Source: Tumebacillus amylolyticus (GTDB lineage Bacteria; Bacillota; Bacilli; Tumebacillales; Tumebacillaceae). Taken from it: a stretch of DNA of 64,000 bases. Each line of letters begins with the position of its first letter. Within the stretch, counting starts at the first letter, position 1. The notes below the pieces were generated by a model. The model was given only the letters and a program-made list of their open reading frames with translations. It searched no databases and was not told the DNA's origin. A program made the position numbers and the translations under genes. Where the stretch lies: positions 248,001-312,000 of the forward strand of contig NZ_JAEQNB010000003.1 in the NCBI RefSeq assembly GCF_016722965.1. Reading direction: 5' to 3'. Shown piece after piece: positions 18,817 through 27,046 of this stretch.

Positions 18817-19302
18817 ATGGCAGATTTGATCGTAGACGTTCTGGTCGAAATTCCGACCGGTTCGCAAAACAAGTATGAGTTCGACAAGGAGAAGGGCCGT
18901 TACATCCTCGACCGCGTCCTCTACTCCCCGATGCACTACCCGACCGAGTATGGGTACCTTGAAAACACCCTCGCAGAAGACGGCGATCCGGTTGACGTGC
19001 TCGTTCTCGCAACCTTCCCGACCTTCCCGGGTTGCATGATCGAATCCCGCATCATCGGCGTTCTGATGATGACCGACGACAAAGGCAAAGACGAGAAGCT
19101 TCTCGCGGTTCCGACCAACGACCCGCGCTTCAAGGAAGTACATAGCCTCGACGATGTAGCTCCGCATACCTTGAAGGAAATCTCGCACTTCTTCCAAGTC
19201 TACAAAGACCTGGAGAACAAATCCGTGCAAATCGACGGCTGGGAAGGCGTGGAAACCGCTGCTCGCCTGATCGACGAAGCTCGCGTTCGCGTTCAAGGCT
19301 AA
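18817..19302 (+). CDS. ppa: inorganic pyrophosphatase, family I
   Basis: A 161-aa soluble family I pyrophosphatase, which hydrolyses PPi to phosphate and drives biosynthetic reactions. The metal-binding signature EDGDPVD is at residues 54-60 (Asp55, Asp57, Asp60), preceded by the conserved YPTEYGYLENT and followed by Lys/Asp of KGKDEK. Length is typical of bacterial hexameric enzymes. GGAGGTTGACCCCATC precedes the ATG. Monocistronic, with near-consensus promoter and strong terminator, as expected for a housekeeping gene. Confidence 0.97.
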   Translation: MADLIVDVLVEIPTGSQNKYEFDKEKGRYILDRVLYSPMHYPTEYGYLENTLAEDGDPVDVLVLATFPTFPGCMIESRIIGVLMMTDDKGKDEKLLAVPTNDPRFKEVHSLDDVAPHTLKEISHFFQVYKDLENKSVQIDGWEGVETAARLIDEARVRVQG

Positions 19303-19320
19303 TCCCCCATCGTGATACAG

Positions 19321-19356
19321 AAAAAAATCCTGAGTCCACCGACTCAGGATTTTTTC
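19321..19356. terminator. bidirectional terminator after ppa
   Basis: AAAATCCTGAGT and ACTCAGGATTTT arms flanked by A and T tracts; also ends the convergent small membrane gene. Confidence 0.88.
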
Positions 19357-19616
19357 TAGCCGAACATTTTGAAACCGCGGCGTTGCAGGGTGCGGATGGT
19401 CATCGTCGCGACGATGCCGCCGGCGAAGACCGGCAACGACGTGATCAGTTTGCTGGAGACGCTTTCTAAGCTGAGCAACAAGTAACCGCCAATGACAACG
19501 GCGACAACCGTCGAAGTCCACGGGAATTTTTTGGTCAGCATGTTCACGATGAAACCAAAGCCGAACGAAGCGATCAGCAGCAACAGGAACAAGACCGTAT
19601 ACATGGCTACGAACAA
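19356..19616 (-). CDS. YuiB-like small membrane protein
   Basis: An 86-aa protein with three predicted membrane helices (YTVLFLLLLIASFGFGFIVNML, VVAVVIGGYLLL, SLPVFAGGIVATMTI) and a basic C-terminus. Size and the GFGFIVNML segment resemble the YuiB family of Bacillus, function unknown. The TTG at 19614-19616 is preceded by AGAGGTGACCTGCA; an internal ATG four codons later is an alternative. The family name is tentative. Confidence 0.7.
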   Translation of the reverse strand: MFVAMYTVLFLLLLIASFGFGFIVNMLTKKFPWTSTVVAVVIGGYLLLSLESVSSKLITSLPVFAGGIVATMTIRTLQRRGFKMFG

Positions 19617-19711
19617 TGCAGGTCACCTCTTTACACGATAGATGCGAACATATTGTACCACTCCGCCTGAAACGGAGCAACTTGTCTCCAAGGAGAGAGG
19701 GGGAACGTTTT

Positions 19712-20521
19712 GTGACACAACGAATTGTCTCGATCTGCCCGAGCAACACGGAATTGTTGCATGCTCTGGGGTTGATGGACCGCGTGGTCGGCGTCGATGA
19801 TTACTCCGACTGGCCGACCGAATGGGTCCGCGATTTGCCGAAGCTGGGGCCGGACTTGAACATTGATATGGAGAAACTCCAAGCCCTGAAACCGGACCTC
19901 ATCATCGCCTCGCTGTCGGTGCCCGGGATGGAGAAGAACATCGAGCGATTGGAAGCACTTCATCTGAACTACCTCGTCCTCGACCCGAAGTCGTTCGAAG
20001 ACATCTACCGCGATGTCGAAACGCTCGGCAAGGCCTGCGGGGTGGAAGATCGCGCCGCAGAGGTCATCGCAGAACTGCGAGGTCGTGTGACACGAGTGGT
20101 CGAAGCTGTACAAGCGAGAAATTCCACCACGGAATTGAAATTGTACTGGGAGTGGTGGCCGCGTCCGCTCATCTCTCCGGGGTCGCTGAACTGGCTGACG
20201 GAACTCTCCCGACTGGTCGGTGCCCAGAATTTGTTTGCAGACAAGCCGGGCGACTCGTACACGGCCGAGCATGAGGAAGTCATCTCCCGTGCTCCCGACT
20301 TTGTATTCGCCGTCTGGTGCGGCGTACACGCCGACAAAGTAAAGCCCTCGATGATCACCGAACGCCCCGGCTGGGACACCGTCCCCGCCGTTGTCCAAGA
20401 CCGTGTATACGTGTTGGAGGAAGGTCTCTACTGCCGCCCCTCCCAACGCCTCTTCGACGGCCTCGAAGACCTCGCCCGCCTGCTCTACCCCGACATTCAA
20501 CTTCAACGCACACACCCCTAA
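19712..20521 (+). CDS. cobalamin-binding/BtuF-like periplasmic-binding-fold protein without signal peptide
   Basis: A 269-aa type III solute-binding-fold protein beginning RIVSICPSNTELLHALGL, the classic BtuF/FhuD opening, with a long linking helix near residues 110-140 and a C-terminal lobe containing APDFVFAVWCGV. The chosen GTG (19712) follows AAGGAGAGAGGGGGA and starts right at the domain, leaving no signal peptide or lipobox, so the protein should be cytosolic. No ABC permease or ATPase is adjacent; a Nudix hydrolase starts 15 bases downstream. It may bind a corrinoid or iron chelate inside the cell, but the ligand is not shown. Confidence 0.82.
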   Translation: MTQRIVSICPSNTELLHALGLMDRVVGVDDYSDWPTEWVRDLPKLGPDLNIDMEKLQALKPDLIIASLSVPGMEKNIERLEALHLNYLVLDPKSFEDIYRDVETLGKACGVEDRAAEVIAELRGRVTRVVEAVQARNSTTELKLYWEWWPRPLISPGSLNWLTELSRLVGAQNLFADKPGDSYTAEHEEVISRAPDFVFAVWCGVHADKVKPSMITERPGWDTVPAVVQDRVYVLEEGLYCRPSQRLFDGLEDLARLLYPDIQLQRTHP

Positions 20522-20536
20522 GGAGGTACTCCCATC

Positions 20537-21019
20537 ATGGCAACTGAACGTGGCGACGTCTGGCTCGCCGTCGCCGGCATGGTGATCCAAGACGGCAAAG
20601 TGCTCGCCGTCAAAAAGTCGTACAGCGCCACCAAGGGTCTCTGGACCCTCCCCGGCGGTTTCGTCAACGCCGACGAAACGGTCGACATGGCAGCGGCGCG
20701 CGAAGTGCTCGAAGAAACCGGCGTGCAATCGGTCGCCGAATCGATCGTCGCCGTCCGCTCCGGCATCTTGCGCAAGGGCAAGTCCGACACCCTGCTCGTC
20801 TTCAAACTCCGCCCCACCGGCGGCGAGGAACTGCGCTGTGAACGCGAACTCGAAGAAATGGCGTGGAAGACCCCGCAAGAACTGCTCGACGACGAAACAA
20901 CCACCGAATTCCTCGCCGCCCTCATGCGCGAAGCGGTCCACAACCCCGGACTTCTGCACCAGCGCGAGTTCACCTTCACACGGGATTACGGCTACTCGAC
21001 GTTCCAAGTCTTCATGTAA
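20537..21019 (+). CDS. Nudix hydrolase
   Basis: A 160-aa Nudix enzyme with a complete box at residues 41-63 (GFVNADETVDMAAAREVLEETGV), fitting G-x5-E-x7-REUxEExGU. Such proteins hydrolyse nucleoside diphosphates linked to another moiety; the substrate cannot be told from the box. The ATG follows AAGGAGGTACTCCCATC. It lies 15 bases behind the corrinoid-binding-like gene and is probably co-transcribed. Confidence 0.92.
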   Translation: MATERGDVWLAVAGMVIQDGKVLAVKKSYSATKGLWTLPGGFVNADETVDMAAAREVLEETGVQSVAESIVAVRSGILRKGKSDTLLVFKLRPTGGEELRCERELEEMAWKTPQELLDDETTTEFLAALMREAVHNPGLLHQREFTFTRDYGYSTFQVFM

Positions 21020-21035
21020 GAACACCCGCAGACAG

Positions 21036-21074
21036 CAAAAAGAGACGCCGCCACGCGTGTGGGGCGTCTTTTTT
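21036..21074. terminator. terminator between Nudix and ligase genes
   Basis: AGACGCC/GGCGTCT arms (21043-21049, 21063-21069) with an inner CACGCGTGTG and A/T tracts on both sides; serves convergent genes. Confidence 0.8.
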
Positions 21075-21085
21075 CATTGCGGGTG

Positions 21086-22600
21086 TCAGCCCACGGTCAC
21101 ATCGAGGTTCTTGAGTTCACGGCGCAAGATCTTGCCCGTGGTGTTTTTCGGCAGTTCGTCGAGCAGGACGACTTCATGTGGGACTTTGTACGGAGCCAAG
21201 TGTTCCTTGCAGAACGCAATCAGCTCGTCGGGCGTCGTGAGGCCGGGCTGCTTGAGCGAAACGATGGCGCGGACTCGCTCCCCGTACTCTTCATCCGGGA
21301 TGCCGACCACCGCCGCTTCGGCGACGTTTGCGTGGGTGAACAACAATTCCTCGACTTCACGCGGGTAGACGTTGAAACCGCCGTTGATGATCATGTCCTT
21401 TTTGCGGTCCACGATCGTGTAATAGCCGTCCTCGTCGACCGTCGCGAGGTCGCCCGTGTAGAGCCAGCCGTCACGCAGCGTCACCGCCGTTTCTTCCGGA
21501 CGGTTCAAATAGCCGAGCATCACGTTCGGGCCGCGACAGATCAACTCTCCGACTTCTCCTACACCGCGCGTCACGCCGTCCTCTCCTGCGAGACGCACTT
21601 CCACGTCGATGATCGGCAATCCGATCGTACCCGGTTTGCGCTCACCGTCAATCGGGTTGAAGCAGACGACCGGAGACGCTTCGGACAGGCCGTATCCTTC
21701 ATTGACTTGCACGTTGAATTTTTTCTCAAACGCTTGCATCACCGCAACCGGCATCGCCGAACCGCCGGAGATCGCGATGCGCAACGATTTCAAATCTTCT
21801 GCATGCACTTCCGGGTGCTGCACGAGGAAATTGAACATCGTCGGCACGCCGGCAAACACCGTCGCTTGCATGTCGATCACCGTCTTCGCCATCTCGGTCG
21901 GCGAGAACTTCGGGAACACGATCAGGGTCGCCCCCCGCGAGATCGGCGCGTTCAGAGAGACGGTCATGCAGAAGACATGGAACATCGGCAATACGGTCAC
22001 GATGCGGTCCGACTGCGAAATCCCGAGGAACGTCCCCGATTGATACGCGTTGGAAACCAAGTTGCGATGGGTCAGCATCGCACCCTTGGGCTTGCCGGTC
22101 GTGCCGGAGGTATACAACACCACCGCCAAGTCGTCTGCGTTGACAACGACAGGAGGCAGTTGAGACGGATCGACCGCCACTTGCGAGAATTCGACAGCTC
22201 CTTCGCCCGCTCCCCCGACGAGGATCACGTGCTTCAAAGTCGGGAGCGTCGGACGCATCATCTGGAACATCGGAGCCATCGGAGCGACGGCGACGACCGC
22301 TTCCACACCTGCATCTGCGAGGATGAATTGCAACTCACCCGGCTTGTACAGCGGGTTGACCGGGACGGAGACGCCGCCCATGCGGGCAATCGCATAATAC
22401 GCAATCACGAACTGCGGGCAATTGCCCAGCAAGATCGCGACTCTCGAACCCTGTTGCAAACCGAGATGAGCAAGCCCTGCGGCAAACGCGTCGACAGCGG
22501 CGTCCAATTGCGCGTACGACATCTCGGTGCCTTGAAAGTGAATCGCCGTCACATCCGGGTATTGGGCGGCCGATTGACGCAATGTCAAACTGAGATTCAT
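21086..22600 (-). CDS. long-chain fatty acid-CoA ligase (AMP-forming)
   Basis: A 504-aa acyl-adenylate/thioester-forming enzyme that activates fatty acids to acyl-CoA. The P-loop YTSGTTGKPKGAMLTH is at about 160-175, the adenylate motif GYGLSEASPV is mid-protein, GWLYTGDLATVDEDGYY gives the ribose-binding Asp, and the catalytic Lys is in NTTGKILRREL near the C-terminus. The ATG (22598-22600) follows AAGGGGGGATTCCG; a longer upstream frame was rejected. It lies downstream of an enoyl-CoA hydratase, consistent with beta-oxidation. Confidence 0.92.
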   Translation of the reverse strand: MNLSLTLRQSAAQYPDVTAIHFQGTEMSYAQLDAAVDAFAAGLAHLGLQQGSRVAILLGNCPQFVIAYYAIARMGGVSVPVNPLYKPGELQFILADAGVEAVVAVAPMAPMFQMMRPTLPTLKHVILVGGAGEGAVEFSQVAVDPSQLPPVVVNADDLAVVLYTSGTTGKPKGAMLTHRNLVSNAYQSGTFLGISQSDRIVTVLPMFHVFCMTVSLNAPISRGATLIVFPKFSPTEMAKTVIDMQATVFAGVPTMFNFLVQHPEVHAEDLKSLRIAISGGSAMPVAVMQAFEKKFNVQVNEGYGLSEASPVVCFNPIDGERKPGTIGLPIIDVEVRLAGEDGVTRGVGEVGELICRGPNVMLGYLNRPEETAVTLRDGWLYTGDLATVDEDGYYTIVDRKKDMIINGGFNVYPREVEELLFTHANVAEAAVVGIPDEEYGERVRAIVSLKQPGLTTPDELIAFCKEHLAPYKVPHEVVLLDELPKNTTGKILRRELKNLDVTVG

Positions 22601-22628
22601 CGGAATCCCCCCTTGGTGTTTTCCTCCA

Positions 22629-22642
22629 ACCGAACAGTCGGT
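22629..22642 (-). promoter_or_regulatory. inverted repeat upstream of acyl-CoA ligase
   Basis: ACCGAACAGTCGGT has perfect five-base arms (ACCGA/TCGGT) around four bases, 29-42 bases before the ligase ATG. It resembles TetR-family FadR operators in type, but the regulator is not in the window. Confidence 0.35.
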
Positions 22643-22660
22643 CGGAACTTGCGCGTAGAG

Positions 22661-22685
22661 AAACACCGGTGGATCACCGGTGTTT
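22661..22685 (-). other. perfect 11-bp hairpin at the hydratase stop codon
   Basis: AAACACCGGTG and CACCGGTGTTT (22661-22671, 22675-22685) with a three-base loop span the hydratase stop. Only three T follow on the minus strand, so it may be a weak terminator or mRNA-processing/stability hairpin between hydratase and ligase. Confidence 0.55.
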
Positions 22686-23456
22686 GAACTTTGGTTCGCG
22701 CTTTTCTAAAAATGCGTTGCATCCTTCGTGAATGTCCTCCGTCTGGAAGACCTCGTCCAGCAATTCCGCTTCATAGAGCACGCCGTTGGTCAAGTCCATC
22801 TCCAAGCCCTTGTCAACCGCTTTCTTGATTCGAGAAAGCGCTGTCAACGTGCGCGTCGAGAGTTGCTTGGCCATCGCGAGTGCCGCTTCCATGACTTCGC
22901 CGTCAGGAACGACTTTGTTCACCAGCCCGATGCGCCACGCTTCTTGGGCGTCGACCGGGTCACCGAGGTACATCAGTTCCTTGGCACGGCCTTCGCCGAC
23001 CAAGCGCGGCAAACGTTGCGTGCCGCCCGCCCCTGGGAAGAGGCCGAGTTTGATCTCCGGAAGTCCGAGTTTCACGCTCTCTCCCGCGATGCGAATGTCG
23101 CACGCCATCGCCAACTCCAAACCGCCGCCAAGCGTGATGCCGTTCAATGCGGCAATCGTCGGCTTCGGCAGATAGTCGAGCTTGTTATACGTGTGGAAGT
23201 GCTCCAGCGCCATCTTCTTCGCTTCGCCGCGCGCCATCTTGGAGGGAAACTCCTTGATGTCTGCGCCCGCCATAAACGCGCGTCCGGCTCCGGTCACGAT
23301 CAGAACGACCACGTCGTCGTCCATCTCCACTTCATGTACGCAGTCGCGGATCTCCATCCCCACCGCTTCGCTCAGGACATTGACCGGCGGGTTGTCGATG
23401 GTCAAGATCGCGATCCCGTCTTCCTTCGTCCAATTGACATACTTGCGAGTGCTCAT
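22674..23456 (-). CDS. enoyl-CoA hydratase/isomerase family protein
   Basis: A 260-aa crotonase-fold enzyme adding water to 2-enoyl-CoA in beta-oxidation. The oxyanion-hole segments are AFMAGADIKEF (about 60-70) and NGITLGGGLELAMACD (about 105-120). Both catalytic-type glutamates are present, one in GGGLELA and one in LPEIKLGLFPGAGGTQRLPR. The ATG follows AAGGAGGCCCATACAGC. The acyl-CoA ligase lies 73 bases downstream in the same direction. Exact chain-length specificity is unknown. Confidence 0.92.
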   Translation of the reverse strand: MSTRKYVNWTKEDGIAILTIDNPPVNVLSEAVGMEIRDCVHEVEMDDDVVVLIVTGAGRAFMAGADIKEFPSKMARGEAKKMALEHFHTYNKLDYLPKPTIAALNGITLGGGLELAMACDIRIAGESVKLGLPEIKLGLFPGAGGTQRLPRLVGEGRAKELMYLGDPVDAQEAWRIGLVNKVVPDGEVMEAALAMAKQLSTRTLTALSRIKKAVDKGLEMDLTNGVLYEAELLDEVFQTEDIHEGCNAFLEKREPKFKHR

Positions 23457-23518
23457 GCTGTATGGGCCTCCTTCAACTCTTTCGACACCAGAAGGTGAGT
23501 TCCTGCCGTTTTTTGTAC

Positions 23519-23528
23519 TGACTGGTCA
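23519..23528 (-). promoter_or_regulatory. TGACTGGTCA palindromic site upstream of enoyl-CoA hydratase
   Basis: TGAC and GTCA arms around two bases, 63 bases before the hydratase ATG and within the 3' end region of the next gene. Plausible fatty-acid regulator site; weak on its own. Confidence 0.3.
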
Positions 23529-23723
23529 TTTTTTTGAATTCTTGCTTTTTACAAGGCGCGAGAAGTAGATGACCAAAAACCCTGCCGCCGCGACCCCTGT
23601 AACCGCCATCGACGATTTGGTCGTCCACAACATCCCGTAATGCTTCCATAAATAATACGATAATTCCCCAAGACCCACGACAATTGCCATCAGTAACCAG
23701 TTTGGTAGATTTTTCTCGTCCAT
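23526..23723 (-). CDS. small membrane protein, hypothetical
   Basis: A 65-aa protein with two predicted helices (WLLMAIVVGLGELSYYLW and SMAVTGVAAAGFLVIYF) and a basic tail (RLVKSKNSKK). The ribosome site before the ATG is poor. No family recognised. It lies directly upstream of the enoyl-CoA hydratase gene on the same strand, and diverges from the sulfite reductase promoter. Confidence 0.6.
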   Translation of the reverse strand: MDEKNLPNWLLMAIVVGLGELSYYLWKHYGMLWTTKSSMAVTGVAAAGFLVIYFSRLVKSKNSKK

Positions 23724-23811
23724 GTTGCGCCTATACCCCGTAGTATGAATGATTGGTTGTCGTCTTTATTTTCGGTCATTCCTCAGTAGTTTGACAAGTA
23801 GGAAAAAGCGG

Positions 23812-23840
23812 TTTACGACAAAGAAAAAAAGAACTATAAT
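23812..23840 (+). promoter_or_regulatory. promoter of sulfite/nitrite reductase gene
   Basis: TTTACG (23812-23817), 17 bases, TATAAT (23835-23840). A TTGACA at 23791-23796 is also present but has a poor -10 partner. Confidence 0.6.
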
Positions 23841-23887
23841 ACCTATATACTTACTTGGATTTATTCAGGAAAAGGGGGAGAACGACC

Positions 23888-25471
23888 TTGGCTACGACTT
23901 TGAACAAAGAAGAGCAGCTGAAGATCGAGAAGGACGGACTCGACGTCCTCGCAGATATCCACCGCTATGCCAAAGAAGGATTCGACACCATCGATCCGAG
24001 CGATTTCATTCGTTTTAAATGGTATGGCATCTACCAACAAAAGCCGAAAACCGATCCCTACTTTATGATGCGCGTAAAAATTCCGGGCGGCATGCTCACC
24101 AATGAGCAAGCTGTAACCGTTGCACAACTAGCAAACGACTTTGGCCGTGGTCTGGCAGACGTCACCACCCGCCAAGCGATTCAGTACCATTGGTTGCAAA
24201 TTGAGCATATGCCGGAAATTTTCGACCGTTTGGCGGCTGTCGGCATGTCCCCGATCCAAGCGTGCGGCGACGTCGTCCGCAACGTCATCTCGTCTCCGGT
24301 AGCAGGTCTTGACGCCAAGGAACTGTTCGACGTGCGCGATCTGGTCTTCCAAGTCGAGAAGGAATTCCTGAGCAACAAGGAATTCTCCAACCTGCCGCGC
24401 AAATTCAAGATCTCCATCGCAGCAGACCCGCGTGACCTTGGTCATCCGGAAATCAACGACCTCGCACTCGTCCCGGCCTTGCTTGGCGACGAAGCGGGCT
24501 ACCACATCCTCGTCGGCGGCGGTCTCTCCGCGAAACCGTACCTCGCGCAGAACCTCGGCATCTTCCTCCGCCAAGATCAAGCGCTGGAAGTGATCAAAGC
24601 GGTTGTTTCCATCTTCCGTGACCACGGATACCGTGAAAAGCGGACGCACGCACGCGTGAAATTCCTCATGGCAGACTGGGGCCCGGAGAAATTCCTGGAG
24701 CACGTCGAAGCTGTGACCGGCAAAACCTACACGCGCGGCGGTGTTCGTCAAACCGAAGAATGGAACGGCGCCTACCTCTACGGCGTTCATCCGCAGAAAC
24801 AAGCGGGCCTGAACTTTGTCGGACTCTCGCTTCCGGTCGGTCGTATCTCCGGCGACATCTTGCTGGAACTGGCGCGCATTGCCAAGAAGTACGGCAACGG
24901 CGACCTGCGCACCACCAACACCCAGAACATCATCATCCCGAACGTGGCAGACGAGAACGTCGAAGCCCTGCTCGCCGAGCCGCTGCTGCAGACGTTCTCC
25001 CCGCAGCCGAGCAACTTCATCGGCCGCGCCGTCGCTTGCACGGGGAACGAATTCTGCAACTTGGCACTCGTGGAGACCAAGGAGCGCATGAAGTCGATCG
25101 CCACCTACCTCGACGAAACGTTCCCGAACTTCGACACCCCGATCCGTCTGCACGTCAACGGCTGCCCGAACTCTTGCGGCCAACAGCAGATCGCAGACAT
25201 CGGCCTCGCCGGTGCGCTCGTGCGCATCGACGGCAAGATGCAAGACGCGTACGACATCTCCATCGGCGGCGGTCTTGGTGTAGATTCCAAGTTTAACCGC
25301 AAAGTCGTCCTGAAAGTCCCGGCGGACGATGTGAAATTTGCGATTGAAGCGATCGTCTCCTATTATTCGGAGAACCGCACGGCGGGCGAATCGTTCCGCT
25401 CCTTCGCAAATCGCGTCGAGGACGACGCCGTCAAAGCGGCAGTCGAAGCGGCACAACAAGCTCGCGCGTAA
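23888..25471 (+). CDS. ferredoxin-dependent sulfite/nitrite reductase (siroheme, 4Fe-4S)
   Basis: A 527-aa protein with the duplicated ferrodoxin-like half-domains and siroheme domains of the NirA/CysI family. The four cluster Cys are in ACTGNEFC and NGCPNSC (C-x5-C and C-x3-C), bridging the [4Fe-4S] cluster to siroheme; substrate-binding basic residues include TTRQAIQYH near residue 100. It carries out six-electron reduction of sulfite or nitrite in the cytosol. The start is probably TTG at 23888 behind AAGGGGGAG; a TTG 11 codons upstream has no ribosome site. Ferredoxins in the window could be donors. Sulfite versus nitrite is undecided. Confidence 0.9.
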   Translation: MATTLNKEEQLKIEKDGLDVLADIHRYAKEGFDTIDPSDFIRFKWYGIYQQKPKTDPYFMMRVKIPGGMLTNEQAVTVAQLANDFGRGLADVTTRQAIQYHWLQIEHMPEIFDRLAAVGMSPIQACGDVVRNVISSPVAGLDAKELFDVRDLVFQVEKEFLSNKEFSNLPRKFKISIAADPRDLGHPEINDLALVPALLGDEAGYHILVGGGLSAKPYLAQNLGIFLRQDQALEVIKAVVSIFRDHGYREKRTHARVKFLMADWGPEKFLEHVEAVTGKTYTRGGVRQTEEWNGAYLYGVHPQKQAGLNFVGLSLPVGRISGDILLELARIAKKYGNGDLRTTNTQNIIIPNVADENVEALLAEPLLQTFSPQPSNFIGRAVACTGNEFCNLALVETKERMKSIATYLDETFPNFDTPIRLHVNGCPNSCGQQQIADIGLAGALVRIDGKMQDAYDISIGGGLGVDSKFNRKVVLKVPADDVKFAIEAIVSYYSENRTAGESFRSFANRVEDDAVKAAVEAAQQARA

Positions 25472-25485
25472 CTCTTGTTCGGCAA

Positions 25486-25533
25486 AAGAAACCCTGTCCT
25501 CGCATTGCGGAGACAGGGTTTTTTTTCTACAAT
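25486..25533 (+). terminator. reductase terminator abutting a TACAAT box
   Basis: AAACCCTGTC and GACAGGGTTT arms, then eight T. TACAAT follows immediately at 25528-25533, 35 bases before corA2, and may be its -10 box. Confidence 0.75.
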
Positions 25534-25568
25534 GGGAAGATACGTTTCACGGAAAAAGGTGATCGCAG

Positions 25569-26525
25569 ATGATCCGAACTTGTGCGGTGACACAAGACCG
25601 CCGGCTGGTGTACGACATCCCGCCGGAGCAATTGAAAGGAACGCCCAACCTGCTGTGGTATTGGGTGGATTTTTCGGCACCCACGGTGGAGGAGGGGCAG
25701 GCTTTAGCCGATGTGTTTCTGTTTCACCCGTTGGCGATTGAGGACTGCTTCCATCACATGCAACGTCCGAAGGTGGATCAGTATGAGGACTATTTTTTCT
25801 TCGTGATGCACCAGTTGGATCAGCTGACCCTGCATCCCAATGAAGTGGATGTGTTCGTGGGGAAAAACTTCGTGGTCTCGTTTCATCTGAAACCTTGCCG
25901 CGAGATTGAGAACGCGTGGAGCAAATTCGCGGGCGGCACGAGCAAGATGTGGGAGCGGGGCCCGTTTTATGCGGCGTACATGATCATGGACCAGTTGGTG
26001 GACCACTACTTCCCGGCCCTGTACCAAATTGAGGAGCACTTGGACAACATCGAAGAGAACACCCGCAATCAGAAGATTCGGCAGTTGATGAACCAAGTGT
26101 TTGACATCCGCGCCGACTTGTTGCAATTGCGACGGACGGTCGTGCCGATGCGCGACTTGCTGTACCGCATCTTGCACGGGGAGCCGATCGAGGAACTTCG
26201 CAAGCAGAAAGCCTATCTGACCGACGTGTACGACCACCTGCTGCGACTCGCCGAGTTGATCGACTCCAACCGCGAGATGACGGCCGACCTGCGGGACTCG
26301 TACATCTCGCTTACGTCGAGCCGACAGAACGCCGTGATGGTCGTCATGACGGTCGTGACCACGATCTTCATGCCGCTGACGTTGATCGTCGGCATCTACG
26401 GGATGAACTTTGACAACATGCCGGAGTTGCACACGAAGTACGGGTATTTCGTGGTGCTTGGGGTGATGGCTTTCCTTGCGGTATGGATGACGTATTGGTT
26501 CAAGCGCAAGGGCTGGTTCGACTGA
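25569..26525 (+). CDS. corA: CorA-family magnesium/divalent cation transporter (copy 2)
   Basis: A 318-aa CorA channel with the same layout as copy 1: HPLAIEDCFHHMQRPKVDQYEDYFFFV in the N-terminal domain, a long stalk helix, and two C-terminal membrane helices with GMN (GIYGMNFDNMPEL) near residue 277. The loop after GMN differs from copy 1 (NFDNMPEL versus NVPLPFHES); the MPEL form is the commoner one. The ATG follows AAAGGTGATCGCAG. The 3' terminator is almost identical to that of copy 1, pointing to a common origin. Confidence 0.93.
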   Translation: MIRTCAVTQDRRLVYDIPPEQLKGTPNLLWYWVDFSAPTVEEGQALADVFLFHPLAIEDCFHHMQRPKVDQYEDYFFFVMHQLDQLTLHPNEVDVFVGKNFVVSFHLKPCREIENAWSKFAGGTSKMWERGPFYAAYMIMDQLVDHYFPALYQIEEHLDNIEENTRNQKIRQLMNQVFDIRADLLQLRRTVVPMRDLLYRILHGEPIEELRKQKAYLTDVYDHLLRLAELIDSNREMTADLRDSYISLTSSRQNAVMVVMTVVTTIFMPLTLIVGIYGMNFDNMPELHTKYGYFVVLGVMAFLAVWMTYWFKRKGWFD

Positions 26526-26542
26526 CATCTTATACTAATGAT

Positions 26543-26586
26543 AAAAAAAGCCTCTGATCGCATCGTGCGGTCAGAGGCTCTTTTTG
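26543..26586. terminator. corA2 terminator, near-copy of the corA1 terminator
   Basis: AGCCTCTGATCGCA and TGCGGTCAGAGGCT arms with A/T tracts on both sides; also serves the convergent 124-aa gene. Confidence 0.88.
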
Positions 26587-26595
26587 CTGCAAGTG

Positions 26596-26970
26596 TTACA
26601 GCATGCGTTTTTGCGCGAACATGAAATCGGTGAGGGTGTCTTTGAGTTGAGCGAGTTTCTCGTTTTCCTTTTTCAGCGCTTTGTAGAGATGCTTGTTCTT
26701 GCCGACGCCGAGTTTTTCCAGATCGGTGCCGGTTTCCGACCAGCGTTGCGCTTGTTTCCTCAGCTTCGACATCTCGCGTTGGTTCTCGATGACCGAGTGT
26801 TGCAACGCCGTGTGAATCTGTTGAATTTGGTCGGTGGAGAGTTTCAGTGTCCACGTGTCGTCCTCATCGCTGACCCGCGTGATCTGCAGGTCGACGACGT
26901 ACTCGCGCTTGCCGTCCGGAAGCAGGGGGTTGACCCAAACTTCCTCGTCTTTTTTGATTTCGTCCGACAT
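26596..26970 (-). CDS. hypothetical coiled-coil protein
   Basis: A 124-aa soluble protein: an N-terminal beta-like part (VWVNPLLPDGKREYVVDLQITRVSDEDDTWTLKL), then two long charged helices (about 50-120, rich in Lys, Glu, Leu) suggesting coiled coil. The ATG follows AAGGAGTGACTGGA. It lies downstream of iscU beyond a terminator. No family recognised and no function proposed. Confidence 0.7.
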   Translation of the reverse strand: MSDEIKKDEEVWVNPLLPDGKREYVVDLQITRVSDEDDTWTLKLSTDQIQQIHTALQHSVIENQREMSKLRKQAQRWSETGTDLEKLGVGKNKHLYKALKKENEKLAQLKDTLTDFMFAQKRML

Positions 26971-26985
26971 TCCAGTCACTCCTTG

Positions 26986-27017
26986 TAAAAAACTCCCTCC
27001 GGCTTGGAGGGAGTTTT
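26986..27017 (-). terminator. terminator of the isc operon
   Basis: AAAACTCCCTCC and GGAGGGAGTTTT perfect arms (26989-27000, 27006-27017), T-run on the minus strand. Confidence 0.85.
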
Positions 27018-27046
27018 GAGGTCGTACTATCATTCAACCTGCGATC

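Noticed and set aside
19631-21025. 464-codon antisense frame over the BtuF-like and Nudix genes
   Set aside because: Spans two real genes and their junction; composition is that of a mirror frame.
21059-22687. 542-codon frame antisense to acyl-CoA ligase
   Set aside because: The ligase has complete motifs on the other strand; this frame is Arg/His-rich and lacks initiation signals.
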